A stretch of DNA of 64,000 nucleotides from the NCBI RefSeq assembly GCF_022512515.1, contig NZ_JAKWBK010000001.1, positions 930,001-994,000 of the forward strand. The letters are read 5' to 3'. This document shows positions 29,291-37,885 of the stretch, piece by piece (the stretch's first letter is position 1; each line of letters begins with the position of its first letter). The stretch is from Paraniabella hibiscisoli. Its GTDB lineage: Bacteria; Bacteroidota; Bacteroidia; Chitinophagales; Chitinophagaceae. The position numbers were made by a program, and so were the translations under genes. The notes under the pieces are model-generated. The model saw only the letters and a program-made list of their open reading frames with translations. It was not told the DNA's origin and searched no databases.

Positions 29291-31783
29291 ATGAGAAAAT
29301 TTTCTATAACAATCCTTTTAGCTGTCTTAGCTATAACCATCACTAATGCTGCTAAAATCCAGGGCGTCATCAAAGAAGAGCATGGAAATCCGTTAGCTTA
29401 TGCCAGCGTAACTATAAAAGGAACTACAGCTGGAACTACGGCCAATAGCAAAGGCTTCTATGCGCTGAGTCTGCAGCCTGGCCGCTACACATTAGTATTC
29501 GAATATGTAGGGTTTGTTGCGGTTGAAAAAATGATCGAAGTAACCGAAAATGACCAACTGCTGGATATAACCCTTATCACCAATCAAAACCTGATGGGTG
29601 AGGTGATTATAAAAGCCAAGGGCGAAGACCCTGCTTATCGGGTCATCCGAGAAGCAATTAAAAAAAGGAATTATTACCAGAATCAAACAGACTCTCAGTC
29701 AGTAAATATTTATCTGAAAGGCATTATACGTACAATTGCTATTCCCGGTAAAGTGTTGGGGCAAAAAATTGAACGTGACGGATCCGACGGCCTCGACTCT
29801 GCTGGAAAAGGTGTATTAATGCTTTCAGAGTCTCATCTTTTACTGGATGAGGCAAAACCAGATCGATCAAAAGTTACGGTGTTGTCCAGCTTCTCCAGGG
29901 GTAACAATATGGGATTAAGTTTTTCCAAAGTCACATCTTTCTACAGCAATAACGTTAATATTTTTGATGTGAACAGCTCGTCAAGAGGCTTTATATCACC
30001 TATTGCAGATGGCGCACTGAGCTTTTACCGGTATAAACTATTAAATACTTATACCAGGGATGGCATTACTATTAAAACGATCAGGGTCATCCCCAAAAGA
30101 AAGCACGAGCCACTGTTCTCCGGCAATATTGAAATAGCCGAAGGTAGCTGGCGCATTTACAGCCTGGATCTGCTGCTTACCAAAGATTACCAATTAGAGC
30201 TAATAGATACACTACAGATCAAACAATTGCATGGACAGGTAACAGCTGATATCTGGAAAACCAAAAACCAGATCATTTCAATCGGCTTCAATATGTTCAA
30301 TTTTAAAGGCGTTGGTAGTTTTGTAAATGTTTATAGTAATTACAACCTGCATCCCCGGTTCTCTCCGGGATATTTCGACAATATTGTCATGAAATACGAC
30401 ACCGGTTATTATAAAAAGGATTCCAGCTTCTGGAAACAAAGCCGGCCGATTACACTTGAAGATGATGAAAAGCGATATTATACTTTTAGAGACAGTATGA
30501 ACAAGGTGCGTGAAAGCCGTCCCAAATCTTACTACGACTCTTTAAGGCGTAAACAAAAGATTACAATATCCAATATTTTATGGAGCAACCAAAACTATAG
30601 ATGGAACTCACAACAATCAACCACTACCTACCAGTTAAAAGGCCTGATCAAAGGATTGGCCTATAATACGGTAGAAGGAATATCCTTAAAAGTGAACCAG
30701 CATTTCAGCTATTTGCCCGATAAAGGCAATTACAATTACCATTTACTCTGGAATATGCGATATGGCTTGGAGAACAGGCACTTTAACAGCTTGGGTACTT
30801 TTACCATAACATCAAAGGAAAGCTCTTACCGTAACAGGTATCTAAGCTTCTCAGGAGGTAAAAGAGTGAGCCAGTTGAATAATGATGACCCTATTGATGC
30901 GCTTACTAACTCATTATATACCCTTTTTGCCAGAAGAAACTACATGAAACTCTACGAGAACTGGTTTGGGAATATACAATACAATAATAAATTCGAAAAT
31001 GGATTTAAAATAAATATAGGTGCCAGTTTCGAAGACAGGATACCTCTTGCCAATACTTCATTTTATTCTTTTAATAAGAGCGCCAGGCCGTTTACATCCA
31101 ATCACCCCGAAGAACTCACTGCCATCGCTTTTGATCGCCACCAGGCATTGACAGCAGATATCACCATCAGCTATCAACCCGGTCAGAAGTATATCCAATA
31201 TCCTAACCGAAAGGTGTCCATCGGTTCTGACAAGCCAGTATTTACGCTTAATTATACAGCAGGCATACCCGATCTTTTAGGGAGCGATGTAAACTACAAC
31301 AAATGGAAATTATCTGCCACCGATCATATCAACCTGAAATTGGCCGGACTTTTCAAGTATAACGTTGTCCTGGGCGGCTTTTTGAATGCCGATAATTACT
31401 CAATACCCGATATGAAGCATTTTAACGGCAATCGCACTTTCTATAATGTGAAGTACCTGAATAGTTTTCAGCTAGCGCCTTATTACGCTTACAGTAACAC
31501 TGCCAGACTATATGGTGAAGCTAATATAGAACATCATTTTAATGGGTTGCTAACCAACAAAATTCCTTTATTCAATCAATTAAAGTGGAACCTGGTTGCT
31601 GGCAGCAATGCCTTTTATGTAAACCAAAACCAATATTATGCAGAGGCTTTTGTGGGTTTGGAAAATATATTTAAGCTATTTCGTGTTGATTTCATAGCCG
31701 GCTACCAACCTTTACTTAAAACTCAATTCGGTATACGCGTAGGTTTCGGCGGGTTTTTAGGTGGTGCTTTTAAAATAGACTAA
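29291..31783 (+). CDS. DUF5686 outer-membrane protein with CarboxypepD_reg-like domain
   Basis: 830 aa, intact. Signal peptide (MRKFSITILLAVLAITITNA), a carboxypeptidase-regulatory-like beta domain (about 22-105, IQGVIKEEHGNPLAYASVTIKG), then a DUF5686 region with YRVIREAIKKRNYYQNQ, and a C-terminal stretch of alternating aromatic beta strands ending GVRVGFGGFLGGAFKID-like, as in outer-membrane barrels. DUF5686 proteins are widespread in Bacteroidota and their substrate is unknown. The ATG at 29291 starts the signal peptide; the one at 29264 does not add a plausible sequence. It stands alone, before a bidirectional terminator. Confidence 0.87.
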   Translation: MRKFSITILLAVLAITITNAAKIQGVIKEEHGNPLAYASVTIKGTTAGTTANSKGFYALSLQPGRYTLVFEYVGFVAVEKMIEVTENDQLLDITLITNQNLMGEVIIKAKGEDPAYRVIREAIKKRNYYQNQTDSQSVNIYLKGIIRTIAIPGKVLGQKIERDGSDGLDSAGKGVLMLSESHLLLDEAKPDRSKVTVLSSFSRGNNMGLSFSKVTSFYSNNVNIFDVNSSSRGFISPIADGALSFYRYKLLNTYTRDGITIKTIRVIPKRKHEPLFSGNIEIAEGSWRIYSLDLLLTKDYQLELIDTLQIKQLHGQVTADIWKTKNQIISIGFNMFNFKGVGSFVNVYSNYNLHPRFSPGYFDNIVMKYDTGYYKKDSSFWKQSRPITLEDDEKRYYTFRDSMNKVRESRPKSYYDSLRRKQKITISNILWSNQNYRWNSQQSTTTYQLKGLIKGLAYNTVEGISLKVNQHFSYLPDKGNYNYHLLWNMRYGLENRHFNSLGTFTITSKESSYRNRYLSFSGGKRVSQLNNDDPIDALTNSLYTLFARRNYMKLYENWFGNIQYNNKFENGFKINIGASFEDRIPLANTSFYSFNKSARPFTSNHPEELTAIAFDRHQALTADITISYQPGQKYIQYPNRKVSIGSDKPVFTLNYTAGIPDLLGSDVNYNKWKLSATDHINLKLAGLFKYNVVLGGFLNADNYSIPDMKHFNGNRTFYNVKYLNSFQLAPYYAYSNTARLYGEANIEHHFNGLLTNKIPLFNQLKWNLVAGSNAFYVNQNQYYAEAFVGLENIFKLFRVDFIAGYQPLLKTQFGIRVGFGGFLGGAFKID

Positions 31784-31789
31784 TAAAAA

Positions 31790-31813
31790 ACGGGGTTGGA
31801 ACCCCAACCCCGT
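31790..31813. terminator. bidirectional terminator
   Basis: Perfect 10-bp hairpin ACGGGGTTGG/CCAACCCCGT with a 4-nt loop, 7 bases after the DUF5686 stop and preceded by AATAAAAA, between converging genes. Confidence 0.75.
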
Positions 31814-31835
31814 CTATAATACATATTCTTTTCTA

Positions 31836-32524
31836 TTAATCTCTTCTTCCGCCCAAATAGATCATGATATATTGAACCAAAGTAACCACTGCCGCCAGGG
31901 CCGCTACCACATAGGTTGTTGCAGCCCACTTCAAAGCGTCTTTCGCCTGTGGATATTCGTTATTGTTGGTTATATTAGTATGCTGCAACCAGGCTAATGC
32001 ACGTTTACTGGCATCAAACTCAACAGGTAACGTAATTAAGCTGAACACAACCGTAACAGCCATTAATATAATACCTATGAGCAATAGTGTAGTACTACCC
32101 GAATATGCCATAACCACTCCAGCCAATAATACCCAGTTTACAATTGTGGAGCTAAATTGTACAGCAGGTACCAGTTTACTACGCATTTCCAGCGGTCCGT
32201 ATGCTGTCGCATGCTGCACCGCATGTCCGCACTCGTGTGCGGCAACTGCAGCAGCCGAAATACTTCTGCCTTCGTACACATCAGGACTTAAGTTCACTGT
32301 TTTTTTGTTGGATCGTAATGATCAGACAAAAAACCGGGTGTGGATATCACCTGTACATCATAAATGCCGTTTTCCCTGAGCATCTTCTCTGCTACTTCTT
32401 TACCGCTCATTCCGTTAGCTAAAGGAATCTGGGCATACTTCTTAAACTTACTCTTCAGCACCATCGAAACCAGCATACTGATGCCTACAAAAATCATTGA
32501 AACCAAAAAAATGGATGAAGTCAT
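31836..32524 (-). CDS. YugP-type membrane zinc metallopeptidase
   Basis: Repaired length is about 229 aa, as usual for the family. N-terminal membrane helix (SSIFLVSMIFVGISMLVSMV), zinc site HExxH-type in VAAHECGHAVQHATAYGP, and further helices (VNWVLLAGVVMAYSG, TLLLIGIILMAVTVVFSLI), with the third ligand region LPVEFDASKRALAWL. Substrates are unknown for bacterial members. The T-run near 32302-32308 is one base short; repair gives TKKTVNLSPDVYEGRS. The end converges with DUF5686. Confidence 0.9.
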
Positions 32525-33004
32525 CTATAAAATATAATTTGTTTATGAAAATCAATCAAATCCGGAACCAAAGGCAAAATACTTCAAAAAACCGACTTTT
32601 TGTCATGTACAAAAATATTTGGGGCTTTTTTAACCATTCCGTCAATTTAATTACTCATTAATTATCAATCAATTACGAAAAAACATGCTTATCTGCCAGC
32701 GTCATTTTATAATTTGTTAACCTGCCGTATTAATAATTTCATTTTTTAATGTTAATCTCAATTTGTACCTTAGTACCAGAATTTAATGGGTTAGTAAGTA
32801 AAAGGGCCAAGCGTAAGCGAGGCTTTTTGCTTTATATGCCTTCTTGTTTCAACTCCTTTAATAACTTTATCAGCAAGTCAATTATTCTCACCTTATCTGT
32901 TTTTTTAGATAAACGTTAATCGATATCACTTATTGCAACAACCATTCATAAATCATTGAATGTATACGGTTGAGCCTGTAAACTTCATTACCTAACTTTA
33001 CCGA
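32525..33004. other. 480-base gap before radA
   Basis: No gene seen. It holds the radA promoter at its right end and one terminator-like element at 32801-32828 (AAAGGGCC with GGCTTTTT, partly G-T paired, around a 12-nt loop) preceded by TACCTTAG near 32768. This could be a short untranslated transcript of about 60 nt, but support is thin. The remainder is A-T rich without a recognisable signal. Confidence 0.4.
32970..33000 (+). promoter_or_regulatory. promoter of radA
   Basis: TTG at 32970-32972, 20 bases, then TAACTTTA at 32993-33000 (one mismatch to TAnnTTTG). The ATG follows 4 bases later, so the message is close to leaderless. Confidence 0.55.
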
Positions 33005-34396
33005 ATGAGTAAAGTGAAGAAGTCTTTTTCTGCCAGAACTGTGGTTATGAAAGTGTGAAGTGGGTAGGTCAATGTCCCGCATGTAGTCAATGGAATAGTT
33101 TTGTTGAAGAAGTGATTGAGAAAGCCAATGGTAAACAAAACTGGGATGATTATACAGCTAACGACAAACGTGGATCAAAGGCGGTGGCACTATCGCAGGT
33201 TAAAAGCGGAGAGGAGAAAAGAATAACGACAACGGATGCAGAGCTCAACAGGGTTTTAGGTGGCGGCATTGTTAGTGGTAGTATTATATTAGTTGCCGGT
33301 GAACCTGGCATTGGCAAAAGCACTTTATTTCTTCAAAGTGGATTGCAGTTGCAGGACCAGCGGGTATTATATATAAGCGGAGAGGAGAGCGAACAACAAA
33401 TTAAAATGCGTGCGGACCGGTTATATAACAATGGCGCATCCATCAATAACGACAATTTTTTCCTGCTTACCGAAACATCTACACAAACGATCTTCCAGGA
33501 GATAAAGAAGCTAAAGCCCGATGTGGTAATCATAGACTCTGTTCAGACATTACAGTCCAATTTAATAGATGCTTCACAGGGAAGCATTTCGCAGATCAAA
33601 GAATGTGCGGGAGAGTTTCAACGGTACGCCAAAGAAACCAATACCCCTGTTTTCCTGATCGGGCATATCACTAAAGAAGGAGGCATTGCGGGACCTAAGA
33701 TCCTGGAACATATGGTGGATGTGGTATTGCAATTTGAAGGTGACAGGCATTATGCGTATCGAATCCTGCGCACGTTAAAGAACCGCTTCGGCGGTACGAG
33801 CGAGCTGGGCATTTATGAAATGACCGATAAAGGCATGCGCGGCGTAGCCAATCCCAGCGAAATACTCATTACCCAGAAAGAAGAACAGCTCAGCGGTATT
33901 GCTATTGCTGCCACACTGGAGGGCGTAAGACCATTGCTTATAGAAGTTCAATCTTTGGTAACTCAATCGGTATACGGCACTCCTCAAAGAACCGTAAGCG
34001 GGTTCGACCTAAGGCGTTTGCAATTATTACTGGCTGTATTAGAGAAAAGAGGTGGGTTTCATTTCGGCGTAAAAGATGTATTCCTGAATATTGCCGGTGG
34101 CATTAAAGTAGAAGACCCTTCCATCGACCTGGCTGTTCTTTGTTTTGCCTTTACTTTCATCTTACGAAGATGTTCCATTACCACAAAGTATTTGCTTTGC
34201 CGGAGAGATTGGCTTAAGCGGTGAAATACGGGCGGTTAATAAAATTGATCAACGCATAGCGGAAGCTGAAAAGTTAGGCTTTGAAAAAATAATCGTATCA
34301 AAATATAACCAATCAGTAAAGCAGAGCCGCCAAAAATTTAATATAGAAGTAATTACTATGGCCCGGGTGGAAGAAGTGTACCAATATTTGTTTTAA
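33005..34396 (+). CDS. radA: DNA repair protein RadA
   Basis: Branch-migration factor in recombinational repair. Repaired length is about 463 aa. Starts MSKVKKSFFCQNCGYESVKW with the four-Cys zinc finger completed by GQCPACSQWNSF, then RecA-like ATPase with Walker A GEPGIGKST, the RadA-specific KNRFGGTSELGIYEM, and a Lon-like C-terminal domain ending IAEAEKLGFEKIIVSKY. Two frame breaks: the T-run near 33028-33032 is one base short and hides the true start, and the run near 34141-34144 has either one base too many or two too few. ComF follows after a 116-base gap. Confidence 0.94.
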
Positions 34397-34512
34397 CTTT
34401 ATATTGCTGGCAAACAAACACTGGTACTTTTCTATAATCAGATAAGTACATTGTTTCAATAGAGGAAGTCGTTTGCCTGTCATGACCTATTTTGAAACGT
34501 AAACACCTAACC

Positions 34513-35217
34513 ATGAACACCGTTACGTTAATTAAGGAGTCGCTGTTGCAGCTTTTTTACCCGCATTTATGTGCCGGATGTGGTTCAGATACTTTGCCTC
34601 CCAGCAGTCAACTTTGCATAAAATGTATACACGCTTTGCCCTTGAGTGGGTTTGAGAAGCAGACAGACAACCCGGTAGAAAAAATACTTTCAGGCAGAAT
34701 TGAATTTGAAAAAGCAACTGCTCAATTATACTTCACCAAGCACTCTTCCCTTCAGCATATCATGCATGCATTTAAATACAAAAGCAATAAAGATCTGGGG
34801 CATCAATTGGGTTTGATTATGGGTAATCATTTATGGCAAAGCCACCGATTTGAAGAGGTTGATGCGTTAATACCCTTGCCATTGCATAAGAGCAAGAAAA
34901 GAAAAAGAGGCTATAACCAGGCAGAGGTTTTATGCAATGGTATAGCTGAAATCATGAGTATTCCTGTTGTAACAGATGCCGTAATAAGACCGGACGCTAC
35001 CGAAACCCAGACAAAGAAAAACCGCACTGACCGTTGGAAAAATATGGAAGGAAAGTTTGCTTTGGCCAACAAAAACCTAATTGAAAACAAACACGTACTT
35101 TTAGTGGACGATGTTATTACTACAGGCGCGACCCTTGAGGCCTGCGGCCAGGAACTTTTACAGGTTTCAGGTGTTAAGCTAAGTATTGCAACGTTATGTT
35201 ACGCATCTAAAATTTAA
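34513..35217 (+). CDS. ComF-family phosphoribosyltransferase-like protein
   Basis: 234 aa, intact. N-terminal double zinc finger-like motif YPHLCAGCGSDTLPPSSQLCIKC, then ALIPLPLHKSKKRKRGYNQAE and the PRPP-binding loop VLLVDDVITTGATLEACG. ComF proteins act with the ComFA helicase in DNA uptake in some bacteria; elsewhere their role is unclear. ATG at 34513 starts the conserved part; an upstream ATG at 34492 adds seven residues. A leader with two nested inverted repeats (34409-34477) lies before it. The glutathione peroxidase gene follows after 26 bases. Confidence 0.9.
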   Translation: MNTVTLIKESLLQLFYPHLCAGCGSDTLPPSSQLCIKCIHALPLSGFEKQTDNPVEKILSGRIEFEKATAQLYFTKHSSLQHIMHAFKYKSNKDLGHQLGLIMGNHLWQSHRFEEVDALIPLPLHKSKKRKRGYNQAEVLCNGIAEIMSIPVVTDAVIRPDATETQTKKNRTDRWKNMEGKFALANKNLIENKHVLLVDDVITTGATLEACGQELLQVSGVKLSIATLCYASKI

Positions 35218-35243
35218 TTCATTAAACAGTTAATCATTTTACA

Positions 35244-35765
35244 ATGAAAACTTTATTCTTGACGCTATTATTATCATCTACCTTATTTTTTGCCGGCAAT
35301 ATTTACCAGTTTAAAGTAAATGGCTTAAGCGGTGGCAGTATCAACTTCAACGATTTTAAAGGCAGAAAAATACTGGTGGTAAACACGGCCAGCAAATGCG
35401 GCCTGACTCCTCAATACGAAGGACTGGAAGCTTTATATAAAAAATACAAAGGCAAATTGGTAATCGTGGGATTTCCAGCTAATAACTTTAAAGGACAGGA
35501 ACCCGGAAGCAATGAAGAAATATCTGAATTCTGTCAAAAAAACTATGGTGTAACCTTCCCAATGGCTTCAAAAGTTTCAGTATCTGGCGATGATGTAGCG
35601 CCTATTTACAAATACCTATCAGAAGAAGCCAAAAAGAAAGGGCTGGAAAATCCTTTAACCTGGAATTTTGGAAAATTCCTGATCAATGAGAAAGGAGAAT
35701 TGATCGCGACCTTCTCTCCCAAGACGCAACCTATGAGCGATGATATTTTAAAGTACCTGAATTAG
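35244..35765 (+). CDS. glutathione peroxidase-family thiol peroxidase
   Basis: 173 aa, intact. N-terminal export signal (MKTLFLTLLLSSTLFFAGN), then the peroxidatic Cys in VVNTASKCGLTPQYEGLE, Gln in PANNFKGQEPGSNEE and Trp-Asn in LTWNFGKFL, which together form the Cys-Gln-Trp-Asn site. The active residue is Cys, not Sec. Bacterial members usually take electrons from thioredoxin-like proteins, so the name is historic. The signal suggests action in the periplasm. It follows comF closely and may be cotranscribed. Confidence 0.93.
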   Translation: MKTLFLTLLLSSTLFFAGNIYQFKVNGLSGGSINFNDFKGRKILVVNTASKCGLTPQYEGLEALYKKYKGKLVIVGFPANNFKGQEPGSNEEISEFCQKNYGVTFPMASKVSVSGDDVAPIYKYLSEEAKKKGLENPLTWNFGKFLINEKGELIATFSPKTQPMSDDILKYLN

Positions 35766-35829
35766 GATTGAGAAAATAGGTTCAGCTGTCAGGCAGGCTA
35801 AAATAAGAGTTTAATCATAGCTCCTGCTA

Positions 35830-35842
35830 AACCTGGAAGGTT
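35830..35842. repeat. REP-like hairpin upstream of the RAYT gene
   Basis: AACCT-GGA-AGGTT, a perfect 5-bp stem with 3-nt loop, the same geometry as the hairpins downstream of the transposase. Possible left-hand recognition site. Confidence 0.4.
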
Positions 35843-35896
35843 GCAATAGGATATATTAAATTGGCATGTATCCAATGAGATAAAATTATTGCATTC

Positions 35897-36357
35897 ATGG
35901 CAGGCACATTTTCACAGGTTTATATCCAGGTAGTATTTGCCGTTAAGGGCAGGCAAAACCTGCTTGATAAAGCATGGAGGGGGAGCTTTTTAAATACATG
36001 TCAGGTATTATAACAGCAAAAGGTCAAAAATCGATCATTGTCAATGGCGTAGCTGATCATGTACATTGTTTTATTGGATTAAGGCCGGTTATGTCTATAT
36101 CAGACCTGGTAAGGGACATTAAGAATAATTCATCGAAGTTCATCAATGAAAAAGGCTTTATTAAAAGCAGGTTCGAATGGCAGGAGGGTTATGGTGTTTT
36201 CTCTTATAACCACTCTCAGGTGAGAACGATATATGATTATATTCTTAAACAAGAGGAGCACCATCGTAAGAAAACCTTTAAAGAAGAATATGTTGAATTT
36301 TTAGAGGCGTTCGAAATCGAATACCAGCCGAAATATATTTTTGATTGGATTGAATAA
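35897..36357 (+). CDS. IS200-like REP-associated tyrosine transposase (RAYT/TnpA_REP)
   Basis: Repaired length is about 153 aa. HUH-type Y1 transposase: MAGTFSQVYIQVVFAVKGR, the metal-binding HUH motif in VADHVHCFIGL, then SDLVRDIKNNSSKFINEKG and WQEGYGVFSYNHSQ, and the catalytic Tyr in YDYILKQEEHHRKKTF. The G-run near 35982-35986 is one base short, which hides the first 26 codons. It lacks the second IS605 gene. It is followed within a few bases by the hairpin array at 36358-37777, whose units have a 5-bp stem and 3-nt loop like the REP targets of RAYT enzymes. A similar hairpin (AACCT-GGA-AGGTT) sits upstream at 35830-35842. Confidence 0.85.
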
Positions 36358-36855
36358 TACCATCCCTTCGGGGTTATGCACCTTCTAACACCTCTATGTA
36401 ATACGAATGCCATTCCTTCGGAATTAGATTGAGCCAATAATTAGCTTAATCAAAGCGCTTCCAGTAACCGATGAGCAGGAAGAGCGGGATGAATTAATAA
36501 TACCACCCCTTCGGGGTTATGCACCTTCTAACATCTCTATCTTATACGAATGCCATTCCTTCAGAATTAGATTGAGCCAATAATTAGCTTAATCAAAGCG
36601 CTCCTGGTAGCTGATGAGCAGGAAGAGCGGGATGAATTAATAATACCACCCCTTCGGGGTTATGCACCTTCTAACATCTCTATCTTATACGAATGCCATT
36701 CCTTCAGAATTAGATTGAGCCAATAATTAGCTTAATCAAAGCGCTCCCGGTAGCTGATGAGCAGGAAGAGCGGGATGAATTAATAATACCACCCCTTCGG
36801 GGTTATGCACCTTCTAACATCTCTATGTAATACGAATGCCATTCCTTCGGAATTA
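36358..36855. repeat. 143-bp tandem repeat array (REP/BIME-like), 3.5 copies
   Basis: Units begin with TACCAYCCC at 36358, 36501, 36644 and 36787, exactly 143 bases apart; the fourth stops near 36855. Copies two and three are almost identical. Each unit holds four potential hairpins: ACCCC-TTC-GGGGT, ATTCC-TTC-GGAAT (broken by one change in copies two and three), GATTGAGC/GCTTAATC, and CGCTCCTG/CAGGAAGAGCG. The array starts immediately after the RAYT stop. No open frame fits the unit. Confidence 0.85.
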
Positions 36856-36947
36856 TATTGAACAACTGACCAGCTTAACTCAAATGTTCATGCAATAGAT
36901 AAACCAGGATGATTACATATTTGCCCGGTACAAACAGGATATTCTAC

Positions 36948-37777
36948 AAACCCGAAGGGTTGGCATAGCTATAAAAAAATAGATCAACCAAAAAGGAACC
37001 CTGAAAGGGTGACATTAATAAACATGCTATCAATTACGTTACATTTGGAATGCATTGAATACTACCACCCCTTCGGGGTTGTGAATCTTGTACTATCGTT
37101 ATGTTATACCAATACCACTCCTTGAATTAGATCGGCAAAATAATGGGCCTGACTAGAAAGCTCCAGGCAACTGATGAGCGGGATATATGAATAATTTGGG
37201 GGCAAACGGAATCTCCCACAAACCCGAAGGGTTGGCATAACTATAAAAAATAGAAATCAGCAATGAACCCTGAAAGGGTGACATTCAATTTAAAATCAAT
37301 TGCCACTCCTTCGGAATTGGCAACAAAAATTTCCACATACCCGAAGAGTCGGCATAACTATAGAAATATATAACCCGGCAGTAAACCCTGAAAGCGTGAC
37401 ATTCAGTTGAAATCAATTGCCATCCTTCGAAAATGGTACATGCCTATCAGGTATATGTGCTTTACAATAGTAAATTGTTGCGCAACAAAAAATTTCTATA
37501 AACCTAAAGGGTGGCATAACTATAGAAAAATAGAAATTAGCATTGAATAATATCACCCCTCCGGGGTTTGCAAATCTTTTACCATCTTCATTCTAGAGAA
37601 ATGCCATTCCTACGGAATTAGATTGAACCAATAATCAGCTTAACTCAAATGCTCCCGGAAATCGATGAGCCAATGACTAACATATTAGCTCGGTACAAAT
37701 AGGATCTCCCACAAACCCGAAGGGTTGGCATAACTATAAAAAATAGAAATCAGCAATGAACCCTGAAAGGGTGACAT
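36948..37777. repeat. degenerate and opposite-orientation REP-like elements
   Basis: A second element, AACCC-GAA-GGGTT then about 35 bases then ACCCT-GAA-AGGGT and GACATT, occurs at 36948-37016, 37219-37285 and 37712-37777, with decayed copies at 37337-37402 and 37501-37545. The loop GAA is the complement of the TTC loop of the tandem unit, so these lie in the opposite sense. Two copies (from 37211 and from 37703) agree over about 75 bases. Two decayed copies of the 143-bp unit lie between them, near 37061-37185 and 37546-37672. Confidence 0.8.
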
Positions 37778-37834
37778 TATATTATCTACGCTGATGTAAG
37801 CTATTCTGTTTACATAAGAGTAGTACACAATACC

Positions 37835-37866
37835 AAAGAGGCCAGCTCGAAACGGCTGGCCTCTTT
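37835..37866 (-). terminator. terminator of gnd
   Basis: Perfect 12-bp hairpin AAAGAGGCCAGC/GCTGGCCTCTTT with an 8-nt loop, 20 bases past the gnd stop. It also closes off the repeat region from the right. Confidence 0.8.
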
Positions 37867-37885
37867 CTATAAACCTAATGTTTTT

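Noticed and set aside
32768..32828. Small RNA gene with its own promoter and terminator
   Set aside because: The promoter word TACCTTAG is off consensus, no -33 element fits, and the terminator stem needs G-T pairs; mentioned in the gap entry only.
36358..37777. CRISPR-like repeat array
   Set aside because: The 143-bp units are directly adjacent with no unique spacers, they contain internal hairpins, and no cas gene is present.
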